Source: Numida meleagris
Lineage: Eukaryota > Chordata > Aves > Galliformes > Numididae
Direction: 5' to 3'
Assembly (NCBI RefSeq): GCF_002078875.1
Contig: NC_034414.1
Coordinates: 17,833,883-17,897,882, forward strand
DNA: 64,000 nucleotides
Below the pieces are notes generated by a model. It did not search any database. It saw only the letters and a list, made by a program, of their open reading frames with translations, and was not told the origin of the DNA. Position numbers and translations under genes: made by a program. Shown here one piece after another: positions 48,658 through 58,865 of the stretch. Each line of letters opens with the position of its first letter. Within the stretch, counting starts at the first letter, position 1.

Positions 48658-51600
48658 CTCCATTCTGTACTTCCCATCAAACCTATTCCCATTCTGTTCT
48701 TGCTTTTGTCAATATGCCTTTCTTCAGTTTCTCTCTTTGCTCGCTTAAAAAACCTCTTAAAGCACACTTCTTCCAGTAGAGCTTTCAATGACAATCCCAC
48801 CCAAATGCTAATCTCCACCAGAGCCATTGTGAGACTGTTTCTGTAGCTAGTTACTGAATCTTTAGGAAGCCCAGTCTGTGGCCTGAAAAGCAAGTTGCAC
48901 TCAAGGACTGATATACTGACCCTCCTGCTCTGTGTAGCACCAACACGAGTTCTTATTTACTTGTTCTGAAAAAAAAACAAATAAATAAAAAAAACCCCAC
49001 TATTAGTACTTTGAATGTACTATGTAGTGCTCTTGCTGAATGCACAGCCTGCTTCTTGGGCAAGCATCGTGAGAGTACCCACAGGCACTATTTGCAGCTG
49101 TGAAAGTAGAGGCTGTTAGCAGTAATTTGTTCGCAGTGGGATGATGAACTTCTTGATCTATTGTACTGATCTGTTCTCAAGCAGCCTGAGAAGTACCTGT
49201 TGCTCCTGCTTTAGTTCACAGTTAGTTGCATCCCTTTCCGCTCCAAAGTTGTTTTTGCCAAAGAAACTGGTAAGCCTGCAAGTAAGTAGAATATCACTGT
49301 TCACACTACTCTGTTTCTTATTGCTTCCAAAACTAGTGAATGATTTTTGGGGTTAGCAATTTGTTTTTGCAAGAATGGAAGTCAAGAAGTGACATTTTAG
49401 TTGTTAAGACTGTCATGACAATGACTATAGGAATGACTAAGAAGTGTCTTCTTGACTTCTATTTAGATAATCATAGCAATGATAAGGCCGTAAGGAAAGC
49501 CAGTTAAAGTCCATGGGAAGAATTTAATGGACTGTGCATCAGGCACTAAGCATGGTAGCCCCCATAGCTGCTTTGTGTTATGGTCTGCAGAATAGACTTC
49601 AAGAAGATTTAGTGAATTCAACTTAGCTTTCTTCCTGGTATCTAAATTTTTTGATATGTTTAAAATACACCGGCTATTTTATTCAATGTAACGGGATGTA
49701 TTTGTAAATTTAATCTGAAAAGGAATAAATCCTGGATAATCTTCAAACCCAGAGATTGTCTAAATAAGGAAAGGATTGAAAAGAAAGGAAAACACCAGGA
49801 AGGTAATGAATTGAGAGCTTCCTGGAGACAAGAAGCAGGTATAGCCAAATGCTGCAGTCGAGGATTATTTAAAATTCCTTTGACCAGTGTACTTCTTTGT
49901 GAAATGGATCAAATACTGTTTCTATTAGATGACAGGAGTTCATTTCCTTTCCTTAGATAAACACTTTAAGGTGCCAGACTCCTCTGTGAGATGATAAATG
50001 ACTTCCTAGACGTCATCATAAAGGAAGTTGTTCCTTATAACTGTTCTAAATCTGTTACATATCAAATTTCCTGTGCATGGCCACCACTCTGCAATGCTTT
50101 CCAAACTGTATTTCACAGATTCTCAGTGTGTCTTATAACATCAAGACACTCATTTTCCAGCTCCGTCTTTGGCACTGTTTGCAAAACACAGGAGGTCATG
50201 GGTCAGATTTTTAAGTTAGTATAACACATCCTGCCTACCTTGAATTACAAAAAATACACAATTTGGATGAGTGATTTATGAATTTGTAATTACAGATGGG
50301 ACTGTTCTATTTCAGTTCAGCCTGATGAAGATGAGAACAGCTGAAATCTGCTTATTTCAGTGATAGGAAATTCAAGAGGAGGGTTATTGCCCTCCTTGTT
50401 TTGGAAAATTTTAATTGTCATATTGGAAATAACAATACAATCTGAGATTGTGCCTGTACTCATGTACTTTTAGATCACCTCATAGGCCAGCAAATATCAT
50501 GTCAAGCCTTTTGGGTTTTCACCAATTTTCTATGCAAATAAATTGTTAAAACAAAGTTTGTTCTCTTTTCTCAAATGTCAAGTACCATAAAGTGTTCAGT
50601 ATCAAGCATTTGCTGCAGCCTGATTAGTCTGCCATTAAATTTATGCCTTCATTGTTGTATGAAAATGCTGCAGTCATAGAAAAATAGAGAAATTTTTTTG
50701 CAGGATCACTGACTTCCTTATCAAGTGACAATAAGCAGAATGTAAAATACCTGATGTCAGTCTCTGTGATTTTTCATCACTCGATCTTCTTTATCTTAAG
50801 ATTTGAGGCATATGCCTCCATTTGTTTGTTTGTTTTCAATGAATTCCTAGTCTCGATGTAGATGAGAGACATTTGCTTTGTGTGAGCCCCAGTCTGCTTT
50901 TTTCTGTCACTAAAGCTGTATGCCTGCTGATGTTCCCTAGTGTTCCTTGGGCCTAATTGCATGTACATTTCAGGAGTCTTAAATCTCCACCACTAAAATA
51001 GTCCTTTAAGAGTATATAGGTGATGTGTTTCTATGTGACCCCTTTCTTTTATCTAGGAAAATAGTCCAGTTTTCTGCCCTTCATCTGATTCTGTAGGACC
51101 ATCGTTAGAAACCATACATCTATCTTTGGATCTTTTTTTTGGATTTATGTGTTCACCTGCAAATAATTCAAAGCACTAAGAGATAAGCATGTGGTAAGTA
51201 GAGGCACAGAAGCTGTCCCATCAAAGTTAGAAACTGTAATTTCTCAATTTGCATAAATGTTGGGAGAACGTTTCAGAGGACCATAACTGGGATAAAAAGA
51301 AATGTTTGTGGGAGGGATAAAGGAAAAGTTAAACACGTGTCCTTGACATGTGTGTTTGTGTTATTATTTCTGTTTTCACTTCAAAGCTGTTTGAGGTATG
51401 GCCATTCTATTGCTTTGTCTTTCAGTGATAAACTGGAAGATATTCAAAAATAATAGTTGTTCTGGGCTGGTGTTTGTAAGCAACATTTTCAATCACTAGA
51501 TAAATTAAAGCCCAAGCTGGTACAGCCAGGAAAAAAAAGAGATCAAAGTAATATGTGGATTATTATCAGAAAAAAATCTAGCAGTGAGATGTTCCTCCCT

Positions 51601-51676
51601 AAGCAATTACAAAGTCATTGTTAAAAAAGAGGTGTGAAAATCACCACTCTTAAAACAGTACAAAGCACTACTTTTT

Positions 51677-51704
51677 GCACTGTAGTGCACTGTAGTACAC
51701 TGTA
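51677..51704 (+). repeat. 10-base tandem repeat, about 2.8 copies
   Basis: GCACTGTAGT is repeated at 51677 and 51687, followed by ACACTGTA. A small slippage-type tandem array lying at the start of a 127-codon open frame that is probably chance. Confidence 0.6.
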
Positions 51705-52134
51705 TCTTGATGTAAGATGCACAGTTTGGATATATGCAGGCCTTCAATTTATTTATGTTCAGATTCTGCAGCATTTTGAAGCATACTCAGAAGCTGTTCC
51801 TCAAATTCTACATTTATTGGCCTTGTTTCCAAAAGCAATGAGTAGGGAAGTAAAAAGGAAAGCCATTTTTAATCTACTCATATTGTACCTGGCAGCACTA
51901 GCAGCCTCATCTTTCTTTTCTTTTACTTCTTTTCACATAAGGCCACACTCCAAAATTTCCAAAGCTAACTACTATATGATCTTATTTAGAAAAAGAAATG
52001 CAGACATTTGCCAGTAGTATTATTCTGAAGCTAGGCACTGTGCAAGGATTTGGATAGCTGAAATCTTGATCTGAGCAGAGGTTGTACACCATAGCCACTC
52101 CTTGTTTGATACACAAGGGAGAACCTTGCCCAGC

Positions 52135-52205
52135 AATCATAGAATCCTTAGAGTTGTAAGGCACCGTTAAAGGTCACCTAGTCCAACTCCTCTGCAGTGT
52201 CTGTG
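52135..52205 (-). mobile_element. CR1 LINE, 3' end fragment (minus strand)
   Basis: The plus strand reads 'aatcatagaatccttagagt' then 'tgtaaggcaccgttaaaggt' and 'cacctagtccaactcctctg', the reverse complement of a CR1 3' end of the 'atctagtccaac' type. About 70 bases are recognisable and similarity fades after 'ctgcagtg'. It is arranged divergently with the plus-strand CR1 80 bases downstream. Confidence 0.85.
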
Positions 52206-52245
52206 GGGAGGCAAAAGCTTCTGCTTTGTCTTCAGCTCAATATAG

Positions 52246-52506
52246 ATGAAACCAGCTCCAGCACTTTCACAGATATTCCATCTCAAGAAGATGATGAAAG
52301 GGCTGGAGCACCTCTCTTATGACGATAGGCTGGAGGAACAGGGCTTGTTCAGCTGGGAACAGAGAAGGCTGTGGGGAGACCTCATTGCTGCCTTCCAGTA
52401 TACGAAAGGAGTTTATAATCATGAAGGAAATCAACTTTTTACAAGGGTAGATAGTGACAGGATGAGAGGGAATGATTTTAAACTAAAGGAGGGAGATTTG
52501 TATTAG
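52246..52506 (+). pseudogene. CR1 ORF2 C-terminal remnant
   Basis: An 86-codon frame whose first 13 or so codons come from flanking DNA and whose rest matches the CR1 ORF2 C-terminal domain (KGLEHLSYDDRLEEQGLFSW, then RRLWGDLIAAFQY, then the LFTRVDSDRMRGNDFKLKEG segment). The start codon is incidental. The protein it came from is an endonuclease-reverse transcriptase that copies CR1 RNA; none of its catalytic residues lie in this remnant. Confidence 0.85.
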
Positions 52507-52719
52507 ATGTCGGGAAAGCTTTTTACTGAGAGAGTGGTGAGGTTGCCTGAAGAGGTTGTGGATACCCTGTCCATTGAGGTGTTCAAGGTCAGGTTGGATG
52601 GGGCCCTGGGCATCCTGGTCTAGTACTCGATTTAGTGATTGGCAACTTTGCTTGCGGCAGGGAGGATGGAACCTGATGATCCGTGAGGTCCTTTCCAACC
52701 CAAGCCATTCTATGATCCT
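52285..52719 (+). mobile_element. CR1 LINE, 3' part with ORF2 C-terminus (plus strand)
   Basis: This 435-base copy begins inside ORF2 at the codons for KMMKGLEHLSYDDRLEEQGL and continues through LFSWEQRRLWGDLIAAFQYT to a stop at 52504-52506. This is the conserved tail of the CR1 ORF2 reverse transcriptase protein. The 3' half reads 'gaagaggttgtggataccct', 'ggatggggccctgggcatcc' and ends 'ccaacccaagccattctatg' followed by 'atcc'. In intact elements the ORF continues past the position of the stop, so the copy is inactive; it also lacks everything 5' of the last part of ORF2. It is among the better-preserved copies in the window. Confidence 0.95.
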
Positions 52720-54722
52720 AAGATGTAGTTATCTTCTTCACTGCCTCTGTTCTTGATACCATGTACATCTTCAAGAACTATTTGTTATTCTTATTTTTCA
52801 CATTACTCACAAAGCCTAAAAATGTTGAGGTGTCTGAAAGATGGGACACAATGACTGATACTGACCTATTTCCTCTATTTTTATAGTAAATGGTTTATAT
52901 TTGAGTATGCTCTTGTAGTTTATACTTGGGCTATATGCACCTTGAGTCAGGGACCAGCTTTCTGGACTGTGTGGTATAACAGGTTAGTGACTGAAGGTCT
53001 GTGGTAATGAAATCTTACATGAGAGTGTAAATAATAGCAGTGGTCACCTCTCTGAGAGATTGTTTCTTAAGGGAAGTATGCGTGCTATTCTACTTCAAAT
53101 GTAGTGGTAGAAGAAAAAAAATACAAAAATAAAAAAAATCACAAACCAATGAATTGCTTTTCAAGAGGATGATAAAAAGGTTTGTTCTGCTGCTTTTTTC
53201 TTTTGAGTAGAAGAGCGGCTTCCTACTTCTCTGGGTCCCGATAGGGGAAAGTATGAGATGAGTGCCCAGCATCAAATGATAATTTGCCCCAGGATCCAAG
53301 TTATTCATTTTTCTTTGCATGCTTGTAACTTCTAGTAGCCCCCATCAAAGATTCCTCTAATCAGGAATTATATCCCAGGGCTATAATACAGAAAATGCAA
53401 AAAAAATCTTACATTTTCTCCAAGAATCTACCGAAGAAATCTCTTCCCTAATGTGACCTCACTTATCAGACTGGATGTATTCCAGCACAGGGGAGACCTT
53501 TGAATATAAAATGTATATAAATAGAAGCACACAAATCCAGTAGCGATACAGATCTTAAAAAACATCAGGACATTGTCTTTACAAGAACCATGCAAGAGCA
53601 GGACAGTTTGTTGTGGTTGCCCTGCCTAATATGGGAAGCCGTGAGCAGCAGTAGCTCTTGCTAGGAGGCAGCACGACTTTCTGGAGCCTTGGTTTGTGTG
53701 ATAGAGCACTGCGTGCACTGACACCCATGGTGCTAAAAGTCTGCCTCTAAATGCATCCCATCTGATAGAACATATTTGAAAATATAGGTAATTTTCAGTG
53801 TAGGAGTTATGGCCTTTTATGATAATAAAAACTCTTCTGCCTGAAAGGTATCTACGTATCTCTCAATGCCTTGAGTGGGACTAAATATAAGCATCTGCTG
53901 ACATGTTGTCTGCCATGAGAAATCCAGCTGGGCGTGTACCTTGAGTTCTTTTGTTTCCCCAAAAGAAAATCTCCCTAGGCCTCAAGGAGTATATTTATGC
54001 AGTGCAAAATAGGACGTAAAAATATAACACTTAGCACTAAGAATAAACTCCACATTTTTAGGTGACTTTATTAACTGGTGAATCTCCTGTAACGTAAAAT
54101 GTGTTACAGGCTCTACATTTGAAAAAATGATGTAGACAGTAGGCCAATGCTAGCTCTAACTGTACCTTGGTATGTTTGGGAAAACTAGGAAATGACTGAA
54201 AGAACAGCCAAGAAATGCTGAGAAATCACTACCACAATTGATTTAATGATCTGATAAGGCATATATAAAACTGCTTGCAACTAGAAGACACCTCTCATGA
54301 TTTTGACCCACTGCCAAAAGGAATAAAAGATACAACAACTAAGGAAATACAGAAGCAATGAAGAATGTAATTTATCTTTCTAATGATCACTTTCCTGAAA
54401 TAAAACAACCTGTGATATAAAGATGTACAAACTTCAAAGCAAGAAGAAACTCATACATTCATTCCAATATTACTGCATGGAAAAAAGGGAATGGAAATGA
54501 TATTTCCATATATGTTAGGGTTATAAATCACATAATTTTAAATAGTTTGATTAAAATCCTATAATGAAAAATAAAAATCATTACAAAATTTGAGTAACAG
54601 AGACTAAACACTGAGAACATGAGCAGAAATTGATTTCACCATGGCAGAGATGAATAACCCCTTGAATTCTGGCACTAATTCTTCTACTTCAGCTCTACCA
54701 GTTTCAATATTTACAATGTGTT

Positions 54723-54750
54723 TATATATATATGTGTGTATATATATATA
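54723..54750 (+). repeat. Compound (TA)n (TG)n microsatellite
   Basis: TATATATATA, a short GTGTGTA interruption, and TATATATATATA. Likely to vary in length between individuals. Confidence 0.85.
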
Positions 54751-55015
54751 GTTTTTTCTGGATAGGATTGTTCTGTTCTGATTTTGTGGTGAGCGCCCTT
54801 TTGATAGAATATTCCTTGTATTCTTCTTGTATTCTTGTCTCTTTAGCTTATTGCCCTGGGAACATAAAAGATATGAAGAAATGATTACATTATTACAAAT
54901 GATACTCCTGGAAATAATTTTTTGAAATTTATGTTGTGCCTGAACAGCCACACCTAATATATTTTTATGCATCTTCATTTGCTTCTTTTCATACCATGTA
55001 GTACAATCTCACAAG

Positions 55016-55037
55016 TTTTTTTTTTTTTTTTTTTTTT
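55016..55037 (+). repeat. T22 homopolymer
   Basis: Twenty-two consecutive T. It is not adjoined by recognisable retroposon sequence on its right side. Confidence 0.9.
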
Positions 55038-56399
55038 AAGTTTTCACTCCATATCATGCATTGTTGCAACATGGTTTGGGGTGTAATGCTGCTGTTGTAA
55101 ATACACAGGTGAACAGCTGCTGTCCTTTTCACAAACTGGCGCAAATCTGGACTTCTGCTTTTTGTTTGCAAACTAAGGCTCTACTGCTACAGTTACACAA
55201 TGTCCACATCCCCTATTGAACTATAACATGATATCAGGCTATCTGGGTGGTAGGCTGGCTGTCATCAGGCTTGCTGGTCTTATTTTCCAGGTCATCTTTC
55301 CATAAGCGTGGGATTTAGTGTGGGTTTTGATAAATCAAATTATCTTTTGCTGCAAAGATGGTTCAAAATATTTTTTGAAGTCTCTGAGCTATGCTCATTG
55401 TAAGGACTGGATGAAGGGCGAGGAGAGCATGTCAGGTGTATTTCTTGTGCCTAATAAGGATCAGAACTGTGTCCAGGATCAGACTGAGTGCTGATCAAAA
55501 GCAGCTGGGCTATCGGGCCATACTGTGTGGTCAGTGTGACAGACACTTGCTAGGGAACTGGGCCCAGACTGTGGCATCTCCAGGCTAAAAGGATTTTAAG
55601 AGCTCAGGGCCTATGTGCTGCATGCAGTCCATACGCAGGAACACAGTGTATGCTCATGGGAGGGAGCTTCAAAGGGCTATTCATGTGTCATATGGGGAAA
55701 AATTTGTGTATCTCTGTGCATACTTATCAGTACTTTTTAAAAAAGTTCAAGTGTGCTTTTCCGAAACATTCATCAGTTGATTCACTCAAGTCCTCATCTA
55801 AAATTTCCATATTAAATGTAATTCTAGCGATTGCCTCAAACACTGCACACTGAAAGGATATTAAATAGCAATAATGGGAAAAAGAAGATTGTCCACTCTT
55901 CTTCCTCTTCCAAAGTTCTCTATTGATTTACTGCTTTCTGTAGTCCTCAATGTAAATAATGTCACAGCAAATAAGTGTTTAGCATCTGTGGAGTTTATTC
56001 TATTGGTCCATTTAAGATCTTAAGTCTGAGTTATAATGAATATAAATTAGTAGCCAGTGAGTGTTGTTTAATTATCTAGAAGCCTTGTCATTGACAAAGT
56101 GACCTGTGCTGACTTTCTTGACAGAAAAAATTGAAGTTGTTATGCTAAACTCTGGACAACTTGGTGTAAATATTTACCCACCCAATAAAGAGGTGCTAAA
56201 AGTAATTCAGCCTCAGGATGTTAACTCCTGGAGATCACACAAGTTCCCATAGGAAGCCAAGCTCATGTTACAGAGGGAAACCTCAGATCTCACTACAGCA
56301 AATGAACAGTTGCTGTAACAAGGTGATGATAAAGAGAAGTTTGGATTTGATTATAAGCATGCCTGAGGAAAATTATATACATACGGAGAAGGATCCACC

Positions 56400-57984
56400 T
56401 CCCATATGGTGCCTGTCACTGTGCTGTCTGACAGGGTGAGGGTTTTTTTCAGTTCTGAGAGTGAGGGTCAATGCAAAGACATAGATCTTGGTGCCTACAG
56501 TCATCGAGTGCCATCTGAGATGTTCCAAACCATCCTGCCTGGCTTTCACTTGGAGCTCCAGGGGAGTCCTGTATACCTTCCATCATGTGGGTATCTTCTC
56601 TGGTGTGGGTCAATGGGACAAGACACTAGTGAACCACAGAATAAAGCCCATATCTTCATTAAGTCAGAATGACAAGTGTCTGCTCAAGGCCTCCAGTTTT
56701 GGTCACAGTTTTTGTCAAGACTGAAGTAGCAGGTATCTGGTGATTTCTGTATTAGCGGTTCCTTTCCATGTTCCTTCTGTGAGAAACACACTGCCACAGT
56801 ATTTGATGAGACGAGTGATTTGTGGTATCTGCTTTTTTCTTCCAAGACGTAAAGAGGGTTAGGTGCTTAGGCCAGTGTAAGACTCTGTGGCTGTACATTG
56901 ATGCCAAAGAGCTCAAACCACTCTCCTCTGGATCTCCATCTGTAGTGATGACAAAGTAATCAAGCTGTCTCCCAAATGCAATAGCCACTGTTTGGACAGC
57001 ACACACTTGGACAGGAAAGGCTAACTTCACGGCCTGTGGACTCTAGGACGTTTAGTTTTAAGCTCTCCTTCCACTTAGTTCTGACCCAAGAGTGTGAAGG
57101 CTTTGCCCTTCAAAGCTGCATCGGGCTGGTTTCTGGGCTCTGCAATGCAGCACACAGCAGCTGAGCATTCACAGGCCCCAAGGGCTGCCTCAGGACTAGG
57201 CTCTTTGAACTTACACACCAGGCACTTGACTCATAGGCCTCCATCTGCGATGTCTCAAGCAACTCCGTTCCCTTTGAGACAGAAGCACTGCAAAGTCAGG
57301 GTCATCTGTGTCCCTCAGGAAAGGAGACAGCAGCAACATTTGGTTTCCATCTTCTTCTTGGCCCCTCTGGCCAGAAAATTCTGCAGAGATGTAGCTATTT
57401 ATGTGTGGCCTTTCCAAATTTTTCCCACATAGTGTAAATGATTGCTGCTTGCTTCATGTTGCATCCCCCCCTGCTGCCTCCCAGGGCAGGCCACACGCTG
57501 CTGGCTCGTGATCCTGAACATCGTATGAAAAATAAGAGGACCACAGAGCTTGCTGGTGCTTTAATTTCAGAAGAGGTGTGGTAGGAAAATCAGTACATCT
57601 CATGTGATGTATCCTTCTAGAGTATTTTGGAAAGCCTCAGTGTCCAATGAGGGTTGAGTTGCCCATACTGACTGGGGCATCTTTATGAAGATAAAGACTG
57701 CAGAGCCCCATCTGTTCAGGATGCTGGTGACAATCAGAATAGCCTATTGGCAGGATGGAATGGCATCAAAGGCTTTCATCTCCATAGCTGTCACCAGAAA
57801 GATTAAGAAGACAGTGGAGAGACAAGCATCCATGTCATTAGTCAGTGAGCAGAGACTGCTGGTGGTGTCAACTGTTTTGTAGATAACTAAAAGAGAGTGA
57901 TGATTGTCTCTGCTGCTCTGGATAGGCAGGCCTGCTATTCTTCGTGCCACCTTTGGTGCTCCCGAACAGGATAGTGGAGCCAGG
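56400..57984. other. GC-richer block of unknown origin
   Basis: This 1.6 kb interval is visibly richer in G+C than its neighbours and has several overlapping open frames of 60-112 codons on both strands. On the minus strand long stretches between single stops can be joined by eye, as a decayed coding sequence or an old LTR-type element would show, but I recognise no protein family. An AATAAA is present near 56640 on the plus strand. I could not find paired LTRs, target duplications or a poly(A) tail. Possible readings are an old endogenous retroviral or LTR relic, a processed pseudogene, or an uncharacterised repeat. Confidence 0.3.
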
Positions 57985-58155
57985 ATAATTCAGGCTAGAA
58001 GGGACCCTAAGTGTTCTCCAGTCCAAGCTTCTGCTCAAAACAGGGTCAGGCTATGAGATTGAACCTAGTTTCTCAAGGCTTTGACTGGGTTGTTAAAACT
58101 TTTCTGGGTAATGCTAGTCTTCCCATCTACCCAATATCATCCAAGCCAGACAGAT
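57985..58155 (-). mobile_element. CR1 LINE, 3' UTR fragment of a second subfamily (minus strand)
   Basis: The plus strand reads 'aattcaggctagaagggacc', 'ctccagtccaagcttctgct', 'caaaacagggtcaggctatg' and 'tcaaggctttgactgggttg'. This is the reverse complement of another CR1 3' region type that has 'cagggtcagctatgag' wording, different from its neighbour. Only non-coding 3' sequence is present. It ends where the longer CR1 at 58177 begins. Confidence 0.8.
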
Positions 58156-58176
58156 TAAATCCAGTGTGCGTGTACT

Positions 58177-58865
58177 GAATCATAGGCATTGGAAAGGACC
58201 TCTGGAGGTCAAGTCCAAACTACTGCTAAAGCAAGTTCCTTAAAGTAGGTTACATAAGGAAGCATCCTGGTGGGTTTTAAATATCTCTAGAAAAAGAGAC
58301 TCCACAACCTCTCTAGGCAGCCTGGAGCTGGAATGTCCTCTGTAACACTCAAAGTAAAGAAGTTTATCCTTGAGTTCAGATGGAACTTCCTATGTTCCAG
58401 TCTGTGCCTATTGCCCCTTGTTCTGTTCCTGAGTGCCATTAAAAATAGCCCAGCCCCATCCACTTGACTCCCATCCTTTAGGTATTTATAAGCATTGATA
58501 AGATCCCTTCTCAGTCTTCTCTTCTCTAGGCTGAACAGCCCCAGGTCTCTCAGCCATTCCATGTGAGGGAGATGCTGCAGCCCCCAGACATCTTTGTAGC
58601 CCTCCACTGGACTCCTTCTGGAAGTTCGCTGTCTTTCTTGAACTGAGAAGCCCAGAATTGGACACAGTGCTTCAGATGTGGCCTCATCAGGGCAGAGTAG
58701 AAGGGGAGGATCCCCTGTGACCTACTGGTCACACTCTTTTTAATGCACCCCAGGATACCATGGGCCTTCTTGGCCACAAGGGCACACTGCTGGCTTATGG
58801 TCAACTTTTTGTCTGCCAGGACACTCAGGTCCTTCTCTGCAGAGCTCCTTTCCGGGAGGTCACTC
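58177..58865 (-). mobile_element. CR1 LINE, 3' part with ORF2 C-terminus (minus strand)
   Basis: The longest CR1 copy here, about 690 bases. On the plus strand it opens with 'gaatcataggcattggaaag', runs through 'ctccacaacctctctaggca', 'tatttataagcattgataag', 'atcccttctcagtcttctct' and 'caccccaggataccatgggc', and ends near 'gagctcctttccgggaggtc'. This is the reverse complement of CR1 from the RNase-H-side end of ORF2 through the 3' UTR. The copy is 5' truncated, and codon homology fades just upstream of the SSAEKDLSVL residues. Confidence 0.97.
58287..58865 (-). pseudogene. CR1 ORF2 C-terminal remnant, frameshifted
   Basis: Translated on the minus strand, the first frame holds SSAEKDLSVLADKKLTISQQ, CALVAKKAHGILGCIKKSV, PFYSALMRPHLKHCVQFWA and ELPEGVQWRATKM. 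Homology then moves to another frame at about 58560-58600, which continues with LRDLGLFSLEKRRLRRDLIN, AYKYLKD and EHRKFHLNSRINFFTLSVTE before shifting again near 58320. This is the well-known C-terminal region of the CR1 reverse transcriptase protein. At least two frameshifts and the missing catalytic domains make it non-functional. The amino-terminal 40-odd residues of the open frame come from flanking DNA, not CR1. Confidence 0.92.

Larger units (their letters stand above)
42903..52134. other. Non-coding AT-rich DNA with simple repeats
   Basis: Apart from the CTCF-like match and the (TA)n tract, nothing is assignable. Small repeats: T13 at 45630-45642, (GTTT)n at 48627-48657, (TTTG)n at 50821-50836. 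About 47800-48750 is rich in T and C on the plus strand, which produces several overlapping frames (up to 130 codons) that look composition-driven. The 127-codon frame at 51634-52017 has no recognisable motif. No CR1 copy is visible between 42.5 and 52.1 kb. Confidence 0.55.
52720..56399. other. Non-coding AT-rich DNA with simple repeats
   Basis: No gene or transposon recognised. Simple repeats: an interrupted (TA)n/(TG)n at 54723-54750 and T22 at 55016-55037. A weak hairpin CCTGTAAC…GTTACAGG lies near 54088-54112. The 124-codon minus frame at 54604-54978 runs through the TA repeat, which gives its Tyr/Ile run, and is not a gene. Confidence 0.55.

Noticed and set aside
51634..52017. 127-codon plus-strand frame
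   Set aside because: It begins next to a 10-base tandem repeat and shows no recognisable motif or conservation evidence.
54088..54112. 8-base inverted repeat CCTGTAAC…GTTACAGG
   Set aside because: About ten such 8-base hairpins with short loops are expected by chance in 64 kb.
54604..54978. 124-codon minus-strand frame
   Set aside because: It crosses the (TA)n microsatellite, which creates an Ile/Tyr/His run, and has no protein features.
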